Origin: a virus
Virus record (IMG/VR): IMGVR_UViG_3300021961_000068
Location: 1 to 64,000 of that record
DNA: 64,000 nt
Strand: one strand, 5' to 3'
The notes under the pieces were generated by a model, which worked only from the letters and a program-made list of their open reading frames with translations, was not told the DNA's origin and searched no databases. Shown in pieces: positions 55,457-64,000 of the stretch; the first letter of the stretch is position 1, and each line of letters opens with the position of its first letter. Made by a program: the position numbers and the translations under genes.

Positions 55457-56923
55457 ATGCCCGGCGTAACAATCTCAACAGCAGTTCGTACAGGCGCAAC
55501 AAATACTGGCACTGCACCAGCAGCAACATTTTTTCTTTTAGGTACAGCGGAGCGTGGAAAAGGCTCTGTAGCCGTACCCGTTACTTCGCTTTCAGACTTT
55601 GAAACAAAATTTGGTGAGCATGTAACTGGCTCTTACTCGTGGTATTCCATGAAAACATTCTTCGAAGAAGGTGGCGTAAGCGCTTACTTCGTTAAAGTTA
55701 ATGCCGCCGCTGGCGTTGCGGCAACAAATGCATTCACAACCGCAACTGGTGCAGGACCTGGTGTAACTTTTACGGCAGTAAGTAAAGGCGCTTGGGGTAA
55801 CACGGCAACATTCGTGGTAGCCAATAACACAACCACTTTTGACGTGACTATCGCCTATAGCGGAACAACCATTTTTTCTGGCACGGGCTACACCTCGCTT
55901 ACCGAATTGGTCACTGCAGCGAATGCAGATACGACACTGGCGAACTATTACACCTGCGCTCTGACATCTGGTGCAGATGCTTCACACCTTTTGGCGACAT
56001 CTGCTTCTTCTTCGGCAGTTAACGGAGCGGACGGAACTGTAGCGAAAACAGATTTCATTTCCGCAATTTCTTTGTTCACCGAAGAACTTGGCGCAGGCGC
56101 TGTAGCGGCACCTGGTATCGCTACAGGTTCTTCAGATGCAACTTTGTATGATGCTCTTCGCACACACGCAGCCGCAAACAATCGTATTGCGTTGGCAGGT
56201 TTTGCTTCAACAAACACTTTGGCGCAGGCTCGTTCCGCTTCAACTGGATACACGGGAACAACTTCACACGAATACATGGCTTTCTACCATCCATGGGTCA
56301 CAATCCCACAGGGTTCAGCAACAGTTGAACTACCACCAGAAGCGTATGTAGCCGCTGTCCGTGCTCGTACACACAACTCAACAGGTCCGTGGAAGGCTTA
56401 TGCAGGTGTTGCGTCAGAGGCAAGGTTTGTCACAGGCATCACGCTTGCGGTTAGCCGTGCGGATGCTGATTTGATGGACGCATCATATGTGAACCCTTTG
56501 CGTTTGGTTAACGGACGAGTTCGCATCTACGGCGCTCGTTCACATTCATCAGTTGTTGCTCAATGGCGTTTCATCACCGCACGCGAGACGATCAACTACA
56601 TCGTCACACAAGCGAACAACCGTCTTGAGGATCTCGTGTTCTCAACGATTGACGGTCGTTCAACACTGTTTGCAAACATTATTAACGCCATTCAATCAGT
56701 TGTGGAACCAATCCGCATTGAAGGTGGTTTCTACGAAGGGTTTGATTCCCTTGGCAAGCGAATTGATTACGGTTACACAATTAAGTGTGACGCTTCATTG
56801 AACCCTGTCGCTGACCTTGAAACAGGAACAGTTAAGGCAAGAATCGGTGTCCGTGTTTCAAGCGTCGGAGACAAAATTGAAGTTGATCTAATCAAGTCAA
56901 ATCTAACAACTGCTTTGGCATAA
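55457..56923 (+). CDS. Contractile tail sheath protein
   Basis: The 488-aa protein matches phage tail sheath proteins: N-terminal PGVTISTAVRT-type start, FFLLGTAERG, SDFETKFGEHVTGSY, a variable outer domain (about 90-220), then YMAFYHPWVTIPQ, PPEAYVAAVRAR, WRFITARETINYIVTQA and IEGGFYEGFDSLG. GGAGG precedes the ATG, and codon use is richer in G/C than in flanking genes. It polymerises around the tube and contracts on infection. This gene sets the morphotype. Confidence 0.93.
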   Translation: MPGVTISTAVRTGATNTGTAPAATFFLLGTAERGKGSVAVPVTSLSDFETKFGEHVTGSYSWYSMKTFFEEGGVSAYFVKVNAAAGVAATNAFTTATGAGPGVTFTAVSKGAWGNTATFVVANNTTTFDVTIAYSGTTIFSGTGYTSLTELVTAANADTTLANYYTCALTSGADASHLLATSASSSAVNGADGTVAKTDFISAISLFTEELGAGAVAAPGIATGSSDATLYDALRTHAAANNRIALAGFASTNTLAQARSASTGYTGTTSHEYMAFYHPWVTIPQGSATVELPPEAYVAAVRARTHNSTGPWKAYAGVASEARFVTGITLAVSRADADLMDASYVNPLRLVNGRVRIYGARSHSSVVAQWRFITARETINYIVTQANNRLEDLVFSTIDGRSTLFANIINAIQSVVEPIRIEGGFYEGFDSLGKRIDYGYTIKCDASLNPVADLETGTVKARIGVRVSSVGDKIEVDLIKSNLTTALA

Positions 56924-56934
56924 CGGAGGAATAA

Positions 56935-57411
56935 ATGGCTCGTCCAACACTGTTCAAAAATCTTGCTACACAACGCCAAATTGTTGGCAGGATCACGCCT
57001 TCAGAGGGCACAACAGGTCTTCCAACATTCCCTGACTATTTCACTCAGGTCGCTGGTGGAGAAATCACCGCTTCAGTAGAAAAGGTTTACCACGGTGGAG
57101 ACTTGTTCTCTGAGACGCTTTGCGCGCCATCAGAAATTGGTGACATCACTTTGACTGGTTATGTGTCAACAGATACTGCATTTCTTGGAAAAATTCAACA
57201 GTTGCGTCAAGTGGTCGGTCGTGTTCGTTACGACATAGATGTTCATCTTTTTGACTGCGACATTGCTGTTCCTGGTGCCGACCGTCAGTACACAAAGGCT
57301 TTGCTTGTCGGTTTAACTGAGCCAGACGGTGATGCAACCTCGGGAACGCCAGCAACTTTTACGCTGACTTTTAGTGTCGCCACTGTTTCTGTAGGTAACG
57401 CACCTTTCTGA
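56935..57411 (+). CDS. Tail tube protein
   Basis: The 158-aa protein is the size and position of contractile-phage tail tube proteins and has suitable beta-rich segments (ITASVEKVYHGGDLFSETLC, DITLTGYVST, YDIDVHLFDCDI, FTLTFSVATVSVG). It would form the inner tube inside the sheath. GGAGG lies seven bases before the ATG, 12 bases after the sheath stop. It is followed by a short hairpin. Confidence 0.85.
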   Translation: MARPTLFKNLATQRQIVGRITPSEGTTGLPTFPDYFTQVAGGEITASVEKVYHGGDLFSETLCAPSEIGDITLTGYVSTDTAFLGKIQQLRQVVGRVRYDIDVHLFDCDIAVPGADRQYTKALLVGLTEPDGDATSGTPATFTLTFSVATVSVGNAPF

Positions 57412-57415
57412 TAGA

Positions 57416-57430
57416 CCTCAAAGTTTGAGG
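57416..57430. terminator. Short hairpin behind tube gene
   Basis: CCTCAAA and TTTGAGG are inverted repeats around one base, followed by TTACATTTT. The stem is short, so it may be a weak terminator that lowers transcription of the chaperone and tape-measure genes relative to sheath and tube. Confidence 0.4.
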
Positions 57431-57457
57431 GTTACATTTTGATGGTTTGAGTCATGC

Positions 57458-57463
57458 TAGTGT
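57458..57463 (+). promoter_or_regulatory. Possible leaderless promoter, TAGTGT -10
   Basis: TAGTGT lies six bases before ATG 57470 and no ribosome-binding site is present. The same hexamer and spacing precede ATG 598. The -35 region is not recognisable. Confidence 0.4.
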
Positions 57464-57469
57464 TCGGTT

Positions 57470-58000
57470 ATGACCAACATTACATTCAGTTCAGACGACA
57501 ATAAGACATCAAAGACATCTAAGAGTTCACAGGAAGTCACAGACACTGACAATGTTCTTGACCAACTAAAAAAGGTAATCAAAGACAAAGTCCGTCGTGA
57601 CGATGTTTATATTCCAATTCCTGAGCGACCAGGCGTCATGATTCGTGTTTCCCCAAACATCACACAACAACAATTGAAGTCTTGGCGTAGGAACGCTGGC
57701 GAAGAACGCAAGGGAGGTATGGACACCTTGAAGTTCTCAACCAACTTGATTGCCGCAACAACAACAGGCATTCTGCTTAATGATGTTGTCGCAACCGATT
57801 CCAACGGTGTTGAGGTCACTTTTGCTTCACCAGAAATCATGCAGATGACAGACACGACACGACCACATCCTGATTGTGTTTTGGCTTTCTTCGGGTTGGA
57901 ACCTCATGTTGAGTCCGCAGCGGTTGCAATTATTGAGGCTGCTGGTTACGGAGATGCGGTTGATGCGTTGGACCCTATGAAGAGGTCTTCCGAGATTTAA
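57470..58000 (+). CDS. Tail assembly chaperone (gpG-like)
   Basis: The 176-aa protein lies between tail tube and tape measure, the position of tail assembly chaperones. It contains VYIPIPERPGVMIRVSPN, then KFSTNLIAATTTGILLNDVV and FFGLEPHVESAAVAIIEAAG. It would coat the tape-measure protein during tail growth. Its last 12 codons overlap a second reading frame that continues to 58173 without its own start codon, so a fraction is probably made as a longer frameshift product. The start appears leaderless. Confidence 0.78.
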   Translation: MTNITFSSDDNKTSKTSKSSQEVTDTDNVLDQLKKVIKDKVRRDDVYIPIPERPGVMIRVSPNITQQQLKSWRRNAGEERKGGMDTLKFSTNLIAATTTGILLNDVVATDSNGVEVTFASPEIMQMTDTTRPHPDCVLAFFGLEPHVESAAVAIIEAAGYGDAVDALDPMKRSSEI

Positions 58001-58173
58001 CGGACGATTTCCGCGTAATTTTAGCGGCAAGGCTTGGAGACCTCTTCAAAACAGATCCGATAAAACTCCTTGATAGCAGTGAAGAAGAATGGATCATACG
58101 CCTTGCGTGTGCTAAAGTAATACAGACGGATAGAGAAAAACAGGAAGCAGAATTACGGAAACAAAACCGTTAA
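57976..58173 (+). CDS. Frameshift extension of tail chaperone (gpT-like)
   Basis: In the -1 frame relative to the chaperone, codons from 57964 onward are open to TAA 58171-58173 and encode YEEVFRDLTDDFRVILAARL, then SSEEEWIIRLACAKVI and a charged end. No ATG, GTG or TTG is available, so it must be reached by slippage, perhaps at CCCT (57973-57976). TGAAGAGGTCT (57978-57988) can pair perfectly with AGACCTCTTCA (58038-58048) as a stimulatory stem. The exact slip site is uncertain. Confidence 0.7.
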   Translation, partial: YEEVFRDLTDDFRVILAARLGDLFKTDPIKLLDSSEEEWIIRLACAKVIQTDREKQEAELRKQNR

Positions 58174-58220
58174 TCTGCTGGAGCGCTCATATTCATAACC
58201 TTTAACACGGAGATGAATCC

Positions 58221-61200
58221 ATGCCAGCAGAGCGCGTAGTAATTGACATTGAGGTCAATTCTGATATTGCAACGATTGTTGCTACTCGTCGTGCGCTTGA
58301 AGATTTAACCAATGCTCAAAGACGGTACAACCGTGAGAAAGACCGAGAACCCAGAGGCGGTGGCGGTGATGACTCAAGCGGAGGCAGAGGCGGAGGCGGC
58401 GGCGGTGGTGGTGGTCGTAGACGCCCTAGGGGAGGCGGGGGTCGTCGTGGAAACGGACGTTACGACGGTTTGGCTGGTCAAGTTTTTGATTTCCGTGGCG
58501 ACGCCGGGAAAATGATTCAGGCGTATGGCTCGCTTCTCAGGATAGTTAACAAACTTGCCATGATTTCCCTTCCATTAATGATGGGTTTGCTTGGCTCAAT
58601 CAGCCTCTTGTTCAAAATGGGTACATATTTTGTAAATATGTATAGAGCAGCAATGTCATCTATGGCTAGTGCCGTCGGTCTTGCGTATGTTGCTTTAACA
58701 ACGTTGTTGGCTGCCCAAAGAGAATTTTCTGCGGTACAAAACTCTCCTGCCTACATAAAGGGCACAATGAATACCAACAGCAGGTTTACCGCTGCTAGTC
58801 AAGCAATTTCTATGTTTGTCGGTAATTCACAACTTGCTGTTGTCAGTGCAAAATCTTTGCAATCTTCGTTCACAACTTTAAGTAAGGTTTCTCCTGTAAC
58901 TGGCAAGACTACTGAGGCATTCACATCTTTGATGGATGTTGTTGCTGGTAGCGGTGGGGATTTAGATAAGGGGTCAGAAAAACTTGCAACGTTTCTGTCG
59001 GAAGTTCAAAAGAAAGGCACTCTTGCTGCTGGTGCAGAAGCCGCCAAGGATTTGGGTCCTGACTTTGAAAAGATTGTTAAAGAAGCAAGCGCATTGGGTA
59101 TCAAGACTAGTGATGAGTTCCTTAAAGCAGCCGCTGAAGGAAAACTTGGTGAAACGTTTGCCACAAAATATGCTGGCACATTGGACGCATTAAACAATAC
59201 GGTGATGGGTCGTTTCAAGACCGCTATTAGTGTTATCAAAGAGCAGTTAACAAGTCTCGGCGGCGAATATTTAGACGAAGCAGGTGGAGCGATTAGTCGC
59301 CTTCAAGGAATCATTTCCACAACTATTACTCGTCTCAGTTTTGTGCTTCAAGATTTTGATGCCACAGGTAAAATGGGAAGTTTCATGGATATGGTGCAAG
59401 ATGCTTCAGACAAACTGATTCACCTGATGACCAAATATCTTAATACTACACCAACTATTTTTGAATTTTTTGCAGACAGTTTTACAAAAATTGGTGATGG
59501 TTTTGATGCGATGCAGGATTGGATGCGTCAGTTTCAAAAAGCGGGCGAATTGATCAATAAATATTTTTTTGATCCGTTGTTTAACGCTATGGGTGAGAGT
59601 TTTACGGCAAGCATGCGAGACCTCGCGGACGTGATTGAGGGCAACGCTCCACTGATTGAAAGTTTTGCGACACAAATAGGTAATACTCTTGTGGCGATAG
59701 GAAAATATGGTGATGTTGTCAGAAGGTTGTTTCTTTCGGCTATCCCTTTCTTTAATATGGTTTTGAAACTTGTTGAACTGTTTTTTAAGGGTTTAGATAA
59801 ATTTGGTGAAGCAGCGATTAAGATAGGGGATATTTTTGCCAAGTTAGGACCTTTAGGAAAAGTTGCTGGTCAGTTAGTTAAAGTCGCTGCTCTTTACTCA
59901 TTGTTCACTCTTGCTACAAGATTTTTTAAAGTTTTTGGGACAATGTTTGGCAGAAAAATACCTGCTATGAATATTCAGGCTGGAATCGTTAATGTCAATG
60001 GGGGAATGGGATTAAGTCCTGGTCAGATGGCTGGTAGGGGCTACATGTCGGGGAGCCAGAGGGCTATGTCCTTTGGCAGAAGTACTCTTTCTAGAATCCC
60101 TGGTGGCGGAAGATTGGCAAGTGCTGGAGGAAGAGTAGCGAGCGCTGGTAGTCGTATCGCATCTGGCGGGATGGCTCCACTTGCTATCGCTGGTGGCGCG
60201 TATATGGCTGGAAGCGCAATATCTGGCAAGTTTAACGATGACTCTGTTACATCTCGGGGAATGTCCGCTGGTGCGAGCGCTCTCGCTGGTGCTGCAATTG
60301 GTGCAACTATTGGCTCGTTCGTTCCTATTATCGGAACTGGCATCGGAGCAGCAATAGGCGCGGCTGTAGGTGGTCTTACAGGATATCTCAAAGCAGGTAA
60401 ACAGAGAAAAGAAACACGCAAAGCCGCAGAAGCCCTTTTGACCAATTTTTCGGAAAGTATTAATGATGCTATTGCTGGCGGAAATATTGATGATCTTCTT
60501 AAAGCACGGGAAGATTTGATTGAAAGCAAAGCAAAACTGATCAGCGAGAACGACGACCCAGCGTATGCTGCTCAGGCTTTAGCAAAATATAATGCAGAGT
60601 TTACAATGTTGAATAGGACTATAGATAACTATACGAACAATGCTGGTCTTGCTGAAAAATATTTTGATACTGGTGCTGAGGCTTTAAACAAACTTGCGAA
60701 AGATGCTGGTATTAATCTTACAGATAAAATGATGAATTTCCGAGAAGTTCTTTCTCTTGTTGGCAAGACCGCTGAAGACCAAGCCAGATTGATGAAAGTT
60801 GCGTGGGCGAATATTGGCGCACAGGCTACTAGTGATGTGATGAGTTATTTTGATAAGAAAGCACAGGAAAAAGATCAAGCATTGGCTATAAATGCAGCCG
60901 AAGCCAGAATTCTTGGCGGCGATACTAGTGTCGAAGCGCAAGATGATTTACTCAAGAAAGCATTAGATTTCAATATTGCAAAATTTGGTGATGTTGGGGG
61001 CATAATAAATACTTTGGCAGGTTTTCAAGCCGACTTTGGTGAGGGTGGGAGACTCTCTGGTTTGGATCCAGAGGTAATTGCGAACATGCAACAAACATTG
61101 AATGATGCTGGTGTTTCCGGTACAGCAATTTTGAAGACCTTTGACTTTCAAGACCTCGCCGACAGGACTGGTGGAATCGCCAACATGGGTGGGCTACTAA

Positions 61201-61583
61201 ATCCAGAGGGGTTAGTTGACCCTCAAAAACTTGAAAAAATGCTTTACGAACAAGTGGAGAAGAATCCTCTTTTCTTGCAACAATTTATAAATGCTGCGTC
61301 TAACCCTGACACAGTTATTGCTGGTGCAAGAATGAATAACTTATTGAAAGATACAGGCTATGGAGGTACTGGAACTGGTAAAGTTCGTGTTCCTGCTGAC
61401 AGTATGGTTCCTCCTGCTCAAGGTGCACAAAACTATATAGCGAACACAAACATAACTGCGGCAATGTTGGATGGCAAAACTATTGATCAAATTGAGAGGA
61501 CTATTGCAAAAGCGTTGAAAGAGCAGAGGGAACGCGGTATGGCGCCAGTAACGGGTGGCACAGTAGACCCGAACAGAAACTAG
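58221..61583 (+). CDS. Tape measure protein
   Basis: The 1,120-aa protein is the longest plus-strand gene, placed after the chaperones as expected. It has an N-terminal Gly/Arg-rich stretch (about 45-80), hydrophobic segments (about 110-170, MISLPLMMGLLGSISLLFKM; and about 680-720, ALAGAAIGATIGSFVPIIGT), long helices and a flexible end. It sets tail length; at about 0.15 nm per residue this predicts roughly 165 nm. No peptidase or lysozyme motif is apparent. ACGGAG precedes the ATG. Confidence 0.92.
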   Translation: MPAERVVIDIEVNSDIATIVATRRALEDLTNAQRRYNREKDREPRGGGGDDSSGGRGGGGGGGGGRRRPRGGGGRRGNGRYDGLAGQVFDFRGDAGKMIQAYGSLLRIVNKLAMISLPLMMGLLGSISLLFKMGTYFVNMYRAAMSSMASAVGLAYVALTTLLAAQREFSAVQNSPAYIKGTMNTNSRFTAASQAISMFVGNSQLAVVSAKSLQSSFTTLSKVSPVTGKTTEAFTSLMDVVAGSGGDLDKGSEKLATFLSEVQKKGTLAAGAEAAKDLGPDFEKIVKEASALGIKTSDEFLKAAAEGKLGETFATKYAGTLDALNNTVMGRFKTAISVIKEQLTSLGGEYLDEAGGAISRLQGIISTTITRLSFVLQDFDATGKMGSFMDMVQDASDKLIHLMTKYLNTTPTIFEFFADSFTKIGDGFDAMQDWMRQFQKAGELINKYFFDPLFNAMGESFTASMRDLADVIEGNAPLIESFATQIGNTLVAIGKYGDVVRRLFLSAIPFFNMVLKLVELFFKGLDKFGEAAIKIGDIFAKLGPLGKVAGQLVKVAALYSLFTLATRFFKVFGTMFGRKIPAMNIQAGIVNVNGGMGLSPGQMAGRGYMSGSQRAMSFGRSTLSRIPGGGRLASAGGRVASAGSRIASGGMAPLAIAGGAYMAGSAISGKFNDDSVTSRGMSAGASALAGAAIGATIGSFVPIIGTGIGAAIGAAVGGLTGYLKAGKQRKETRKAAEALLTNFSESINDAIAGGNIDDLLKAREDLIESKAKLISENDDPAYAAQALAKYNAEFTMLNRTIDNYTNNAGLAEKYFDTGAEALNKLAKDAGINLTDKMMNFREVLSLVGKTAEDQARLMKVAWANIGAQATSDVMSYFDKKAQEKDQALAINAAEARILGGDTSVEAQDDLLKKALDFNIAKFGDVGGIINTLAGFQADFGEGGRLSGLDPEVIANMQQTLNDAGVSGTAILKTFDFQDLADRTGGIANMGGLLNPEGLVDPQKLEKMLYEQVEKNPLFLQQFINAASNPDTVIAGARMNNLLKDTGYGGTGTGKVRVPADSMVPPAQGAQNYIANTNITAAMLDGKTIDQIERTIAKALKEQRERGMAPVTGGTVDPNRN

Positions 61584-61590
61584 AGGTGTC

Positions 61591-62436
61591 ATGGCTAGCA
61601 CAGTAACAGTTTGGGTGAGAATGAGAGACTCAGGAGAGGAAGCAGACCGTCTTCAGTCGTCAACACCTGGTGCTTTGCCTCTTATCTTGCGTATGCGTTC
61701 ATCAAATCCCGCCGAGGAGCAAGATTTTGTTTTCCCATATAGCCCGAGGGAAATGAGTATCGGACAATTGGCGGACGAAATGGTTCAGATACCAAGACCT
61801 GGCACTACGCCTATAGTTGCGTTTAAATCACACAGACTCATGACTCTTGATTTCACAGCACTTATTGCTCATCCGGGTGATGGTCTTATTAGGGATGTTG
61901 AAAAAGAGATTTTTAATTTGCGGTCATTTGCTTCAAGTAGTAACAAAGTTTTCCAATTAATTAATTACGACGTTTTCACTCAAGAACCTTATGTTTTTCG
62001 CAACATGAGCGAAGAAAGAGTGAGTGGTTTGTTTTTCTCCATCACAGATATGAGCGTTGAGGTTATGAGAAGAAACAAAGATAATTTGATTACTCAAGCA
62101 AATGTGAGAATAAGTCTGGTTGAGAACAGAAACCCTAGAATTAATGTTGTATTGATCCCGCCTCTTGTTTTGACAAGGCAAAACCCTAATTGCACAAAGC
62201 GTAAATATGCAAAAAAATATCCTGACAGATGTAAAAAACCAAAAGATGAGCCTACTCCTGTGGGTTTCAGTAAATCTCAGAGCGATTCAGCGATTGAGTT
62301 TTTCAACAGAAGACATGGTCCGAATTCGTTTACGCCCAATACTTTAAAGAGTTTTAAACTGTGTTATATCAAAGCCGCTAAAATGGCTCGCTATGTTCCA
62401 ATGAATACAACTCCGTGTCTTGGTAATCCTAAATAG
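61591..62436 (+). CDS. Baseplate/tail protein (gp53 or XkdP-like)
   Basis: The 281-aa protein follows the tape measure, where myoviruses encode a LysM-type or gp53-like baseplate component. It contains VFPYSPREMSIGQLADEMVQ, RPGTTPIVAFKSHRLMTLDF, then beta strands; a basic Cys/Lys stretch near 190-215 (CTKRKYAKKYPDRCKKP) is unusual. I do not see a clear LysM repeat, so the assignment rests on order and fold appearance. It is probably at the tube-baseplate junction. Confidence 0.62.
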   Translation: MASTVTVWVRMRDSGEEADRLQSSTPGALPLILRMRSSNPAEEQDFVFPYSPREMSIGQLADEMVQIPRPGTTPIVAFKSHRLMTLDFTALIAHPGDGLIRDVEKEIFNLRSFASSSNKVFQLINYDVFTQEPYVFRNMSEERVSGLFFSITDMSVEVMRRNKDNLITQANVRISLVENRNPRINVVLIPPLVLTRQNPNCTKRKYAKKYPDRCKKPKDEPTPVGFSKSQSDSAIEFFNRRHGPNSFTPNTLKSFKLCYIKAAKMARYVPMNTTPCLGNPK

Positions 62437-62438
62437 TC

Positions 62439-63461
62439 ATGATTAGCGACCAAACAATAGTTTTTGTTGGACACAAGGAAGCAAACGTTAGGGCACAAAT
62501 TGCTCAAAGTATTACAAATATTTCTGTAAGTTACACAGTTGACGGTGCATCTCAGATCACGGTTGAACTTGTTGATGAAAAACTTGAGATGTGGAATAAC
62601 GGTTATTTTGCCATTGGGAATATCGCAAATTTTTTTGACGGAACAATTACTGAAAGATACATGGTTGCTTCTCATGAAATTTCTGCAGGGGAAGGCGAGT
62701 ATTTTAAGATTACCTTAGCGTTAAGAACTGAAGCGATTCAGCGAATGAAATTGGACAAAAAACCTCAAGCGTTTAAATCAACTACCGCATACGATTTTGC
62801 GGAAAAAGTAGCCAAAAAATTTGGTTTACAGTTTTTGGGTCAAAGACCTGTTGGTGTAAAAACCACCACAATCAAAGTCAAAACCGAAAAAAATCAAGAG
62901 TCCGTTTACGATGTTTTGGTTCGTTCAGCAAAAGACCTTCAATATCTTTGTTTTGTTATGTATGCGATTCCTGCTGGCGGAACTGTTCCAGTACCAACCT
63001 TATTTTATGGTTCACCAAAATGGCTTCTTGGTCGTTGGGGTATAGAAAAAACAGAGGAATTTACTTTTGCCAAAATTGGTGGAGGCACAGAAAAACGTTC
63101 TCTTTATTTTATTCCCCTAAAGTACCCAAACGACGACAAGTTAAATTTTTTTCTTACGCAAGTTCCAGAAATGCGCAGGTCTATGGATAGCCCTAAAGAA
63201 TCTGAAGGCTCCGCCAGTCTTTGGGTTGGTGACAGATTCGAGGAAAATGTTGGGAGTGCTTACAACATAAGAGCGGGCATGACGGTAGTCGTATACGGGA
63301 TTAAAGGTTTTGATACGACCGCATATTTGATTACATCAGTTGAATATCAGTATGGGCAACCAGAACCGTTGGCAATCAGTTTTGCTACGATAGACAAAAT
63401 CTCGCCTGACGACAAAGAAAAAATTGATAAAAAAGTAGGCGAAACAACGGTGATTGGGTAA
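62439..63461 (+). CDS. Baseplate hub protein (gp27/XkdQ-like)
   Basis: The 340-aa protein has the beta-rich hub layout (SITNISVSYTVDGASQITVE, AYDFAEKVAKKFGLQFLGQR, SVYDVLVRSAKDLQYLCFVM, YNIRAGMTVVVYGIKGFDTT). The motif of a 'KKxGL' domain followed by a joining domain is typical of XkdQ or gpD-type hubs. It would join the tube end to the baseplate and spike. It begins two bases after the previous gene and is followed by a spike-like protein. Confidence 0.75.
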   Translation: MISDQTIVFVGHKEANVRAQIAQSITNISVSYTVDGASQITVELVDEKLEMWNNGYFAIGNIANFFDGTITERYMVASHEISAGEGEYFKITLALRTEAIQRMKLDKKPQAFKSTTAYDFAEKVAKKFGLQFLGQRPVGVKTTTIKVKTEKNQESVYDVLVRSAKDLQYLCFVMYAIPAGGTVPVPTLFYGSPKWLLGRWGIEKTEEFTFAKIGGGTEKRSLYFIPLKYPNDDKLNFFLTQVPEMRRSMDSPKESEGSASLWVGDRFEENVGSAYNIRAGMTVVVYGIKGFDTTAYLITSVEYQYGQPEPLAISFATIDKISPDDKEKIDKKVGETTVIG

Positions 63462-63469
63462 AGGGGAAA

Positions 63470-63880
63470 ATGTCTATTTACGGTGATTCTATGGATGGGA
63501 TGGATAGGGCAGATTCCGCTGCGCAAACTAATGCATCTTTTTCGTCTATCCATGTGGGTATTTTGACTGCAAAAAATAATTCTGACAAAACTGGTTTTGT
63601 TAAAGTTCCAGCGTTAAACAATGAGGCTCAACTAGGTCCATACAAGTTCATGGCTCATTTCACTTTTCCCGTAACCACCCCGATTCAGCAAACTTTGACC
63701 ACGACTACAGGTACGGTTGATTCAACCAGTGTGGTTACGGGGGTTTCCCTGTCGGCAACCACGACCAGTATCTCTGGTGTCTACAACACCTCATTGAATT
63801 TGCCTAATGTGGGGACACGCGTTCTTGTTGTATTATTGAATGGTTCCCTTGATGAAGGCGTGATTGTAGGGTCAATATGA
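63470..63880 (+). CDS. Probable baseplate spike/gpV-like OB-fold protein
   Basis: The 136-aa protein has SSIHVGILTAKNNSDKTGFV, then a Thr/Val-rich variable part and PNVGTRVLVVLLNGSLDEGV, which resembles OB-fold proteins at the tip of contractile tails (gpV/gp5-N type). It lacks an obvious needle repeat, so the spike tip may be elsewhere. The stop overlaps the next ATG (ATGA). The call is based on position and the closing OB-fold-like strand pattern. Confidence 0.6.
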   Translation: MSIYGDSMDGMDRADSAAQTNASFSSIHVGILTAKNNSDKTGFVKVPALNNEAQLGPYKFMAHFTFPVTTPIQQTLTTTTGTVDSTSVVTGVSLSATTTSISGVYNTSLNLPNVGTRVLVVLLNGSLDEGVIVGSI

Positions 63881-64000
63881 ACACAATTAGATTACCGATA
63901 CAGTTCAATAAAGACAATTTTGAAATGGAAAAAATACTTGAAAACACTGACGAATATTATGCGAATCTCATAGGTTTGACTGTGCAAATAGTTCCAGGCG
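63877..64000 (+). CDS. Probable baseplate wedge protein (gp25-like), 3' end beyond window
   Basis: Only the first 41 codons are present (MNTIRLPIQFNKDNFEMEK, then TDEYYANLIGLTVQIVPG). The start resembles the GPW/gp25 family, which often begins with a basic strand and reaches a Q-x-x-P-G motif. It overlaps the spike-like gene as ATGA and would be next in the usual baseplate order. The rest lies outside the window. Confidence 0.55.
   Translation, partial: MNTIRLPIQFNKDNFEMEKILENTDEYYANLIGLTVQIVPG

Noticed and set aside
1-64000. tRNA and rRNA genes
   Set aside because: No cloverleaf with a GTTCRA-type arm or rRNA-like segment was recognised by reading; a covariance-model scan would be decisive.

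Overview
The window is part of a double-stranded DNA bacteriophage genome. It opens and closes inside genes, so the genome is larger than 64 kb. Hallmark genes are a large terminase, an HK97-fold portal fused to a MuF domain, a prohead protease, a major capsid protein, a contractile tail sheath, a tail tube, a 1,120-residue tape measure and baseplate proteins. This is a myovirus-type (contractile) phage. A WhiB-family regulator with all four cysteines points to an actinobacterial host. DNA composition is moderately AT-rich by eye, unlike most cultured high-GC actinobacteria, so a low-GC aquatic actinobacterium is a reasonable guess, but that is inference. I see no integrase, tRNA, rRNA or CRISPR array. 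No stretch over about 300 bases lacks a gene.

Layout. 1-7.9 kb: small accessory genes on both strands (metallophosphoesterase, HNH and PD-(D/E)XK nucleases, a secreted protein, tiny membrane proteins). The main minus-strand operon is fed from a promoter near 7.8 kb that lies beside a 4 x 10 bp repeat. 7.9-11.9 kb (minus): two beta-class DNA methyltransferases, a ParB-like protein and a RuvC-like resolvase. 11.9-18.1 kb (plus, with one minus gene): WhiB, primase-helicase, probable small terminase, a histone-H1-like basic protein, a third methyltransferase and a probable abundant structural protein. 18.2-21.2 kb (minus): class II ribonucleotide reductase and small proteins. 21.4-23.5 kb (plus): a dual-specificity phosphatase, a histone-deacetylase-family amidohydrolase and small proteins. 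23.5-46.8 kb (minus): head gene block, transcribed portal -> protease -> very large accessory virion proteins -> major capsid protein. 46.8-64 kb (plus): large terminase, an annealase/nuclease recombination pair, an IbrA/IbrB-like pair, connectors, sheath, tube, chaperones, tape measure and baseplate.

How the genes work together. Terminase, portal, protease and capsid protein build and fill the head. The plus-strand tail block builds a contractile tail. The primase-helicase, RuvC-like, Rad52-like and Cas4-like proteins copy and recombine DNA, and the B12-dependent reductase supplies dNTPs. The most unusual part is the 15 kb of large proteins between protease and capsid genes. Four share a Cys-Pro...Thr-Asp...Cys module, and three carry what look like enzymatic domains: a kinase fold with an NTDRH motif, a GNAT-like acetyltransferase and an HELSH zinc-protease. 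Elsewhere the phage encodes a phosphatase and a deacetylase side by side. Together this suggests a protein-modification toolkit delivered with, or acting on, the virion; that link is hypothesis.

Regulation. Many sigma70-like promoters are visible. Several genes appear leaderless, with a -10 box 6-7 bases before the start codon and no ribosome-binding site. Two intergenic regions carry paired DnaA boxes next to AT-rich DNA and are candidate origins.
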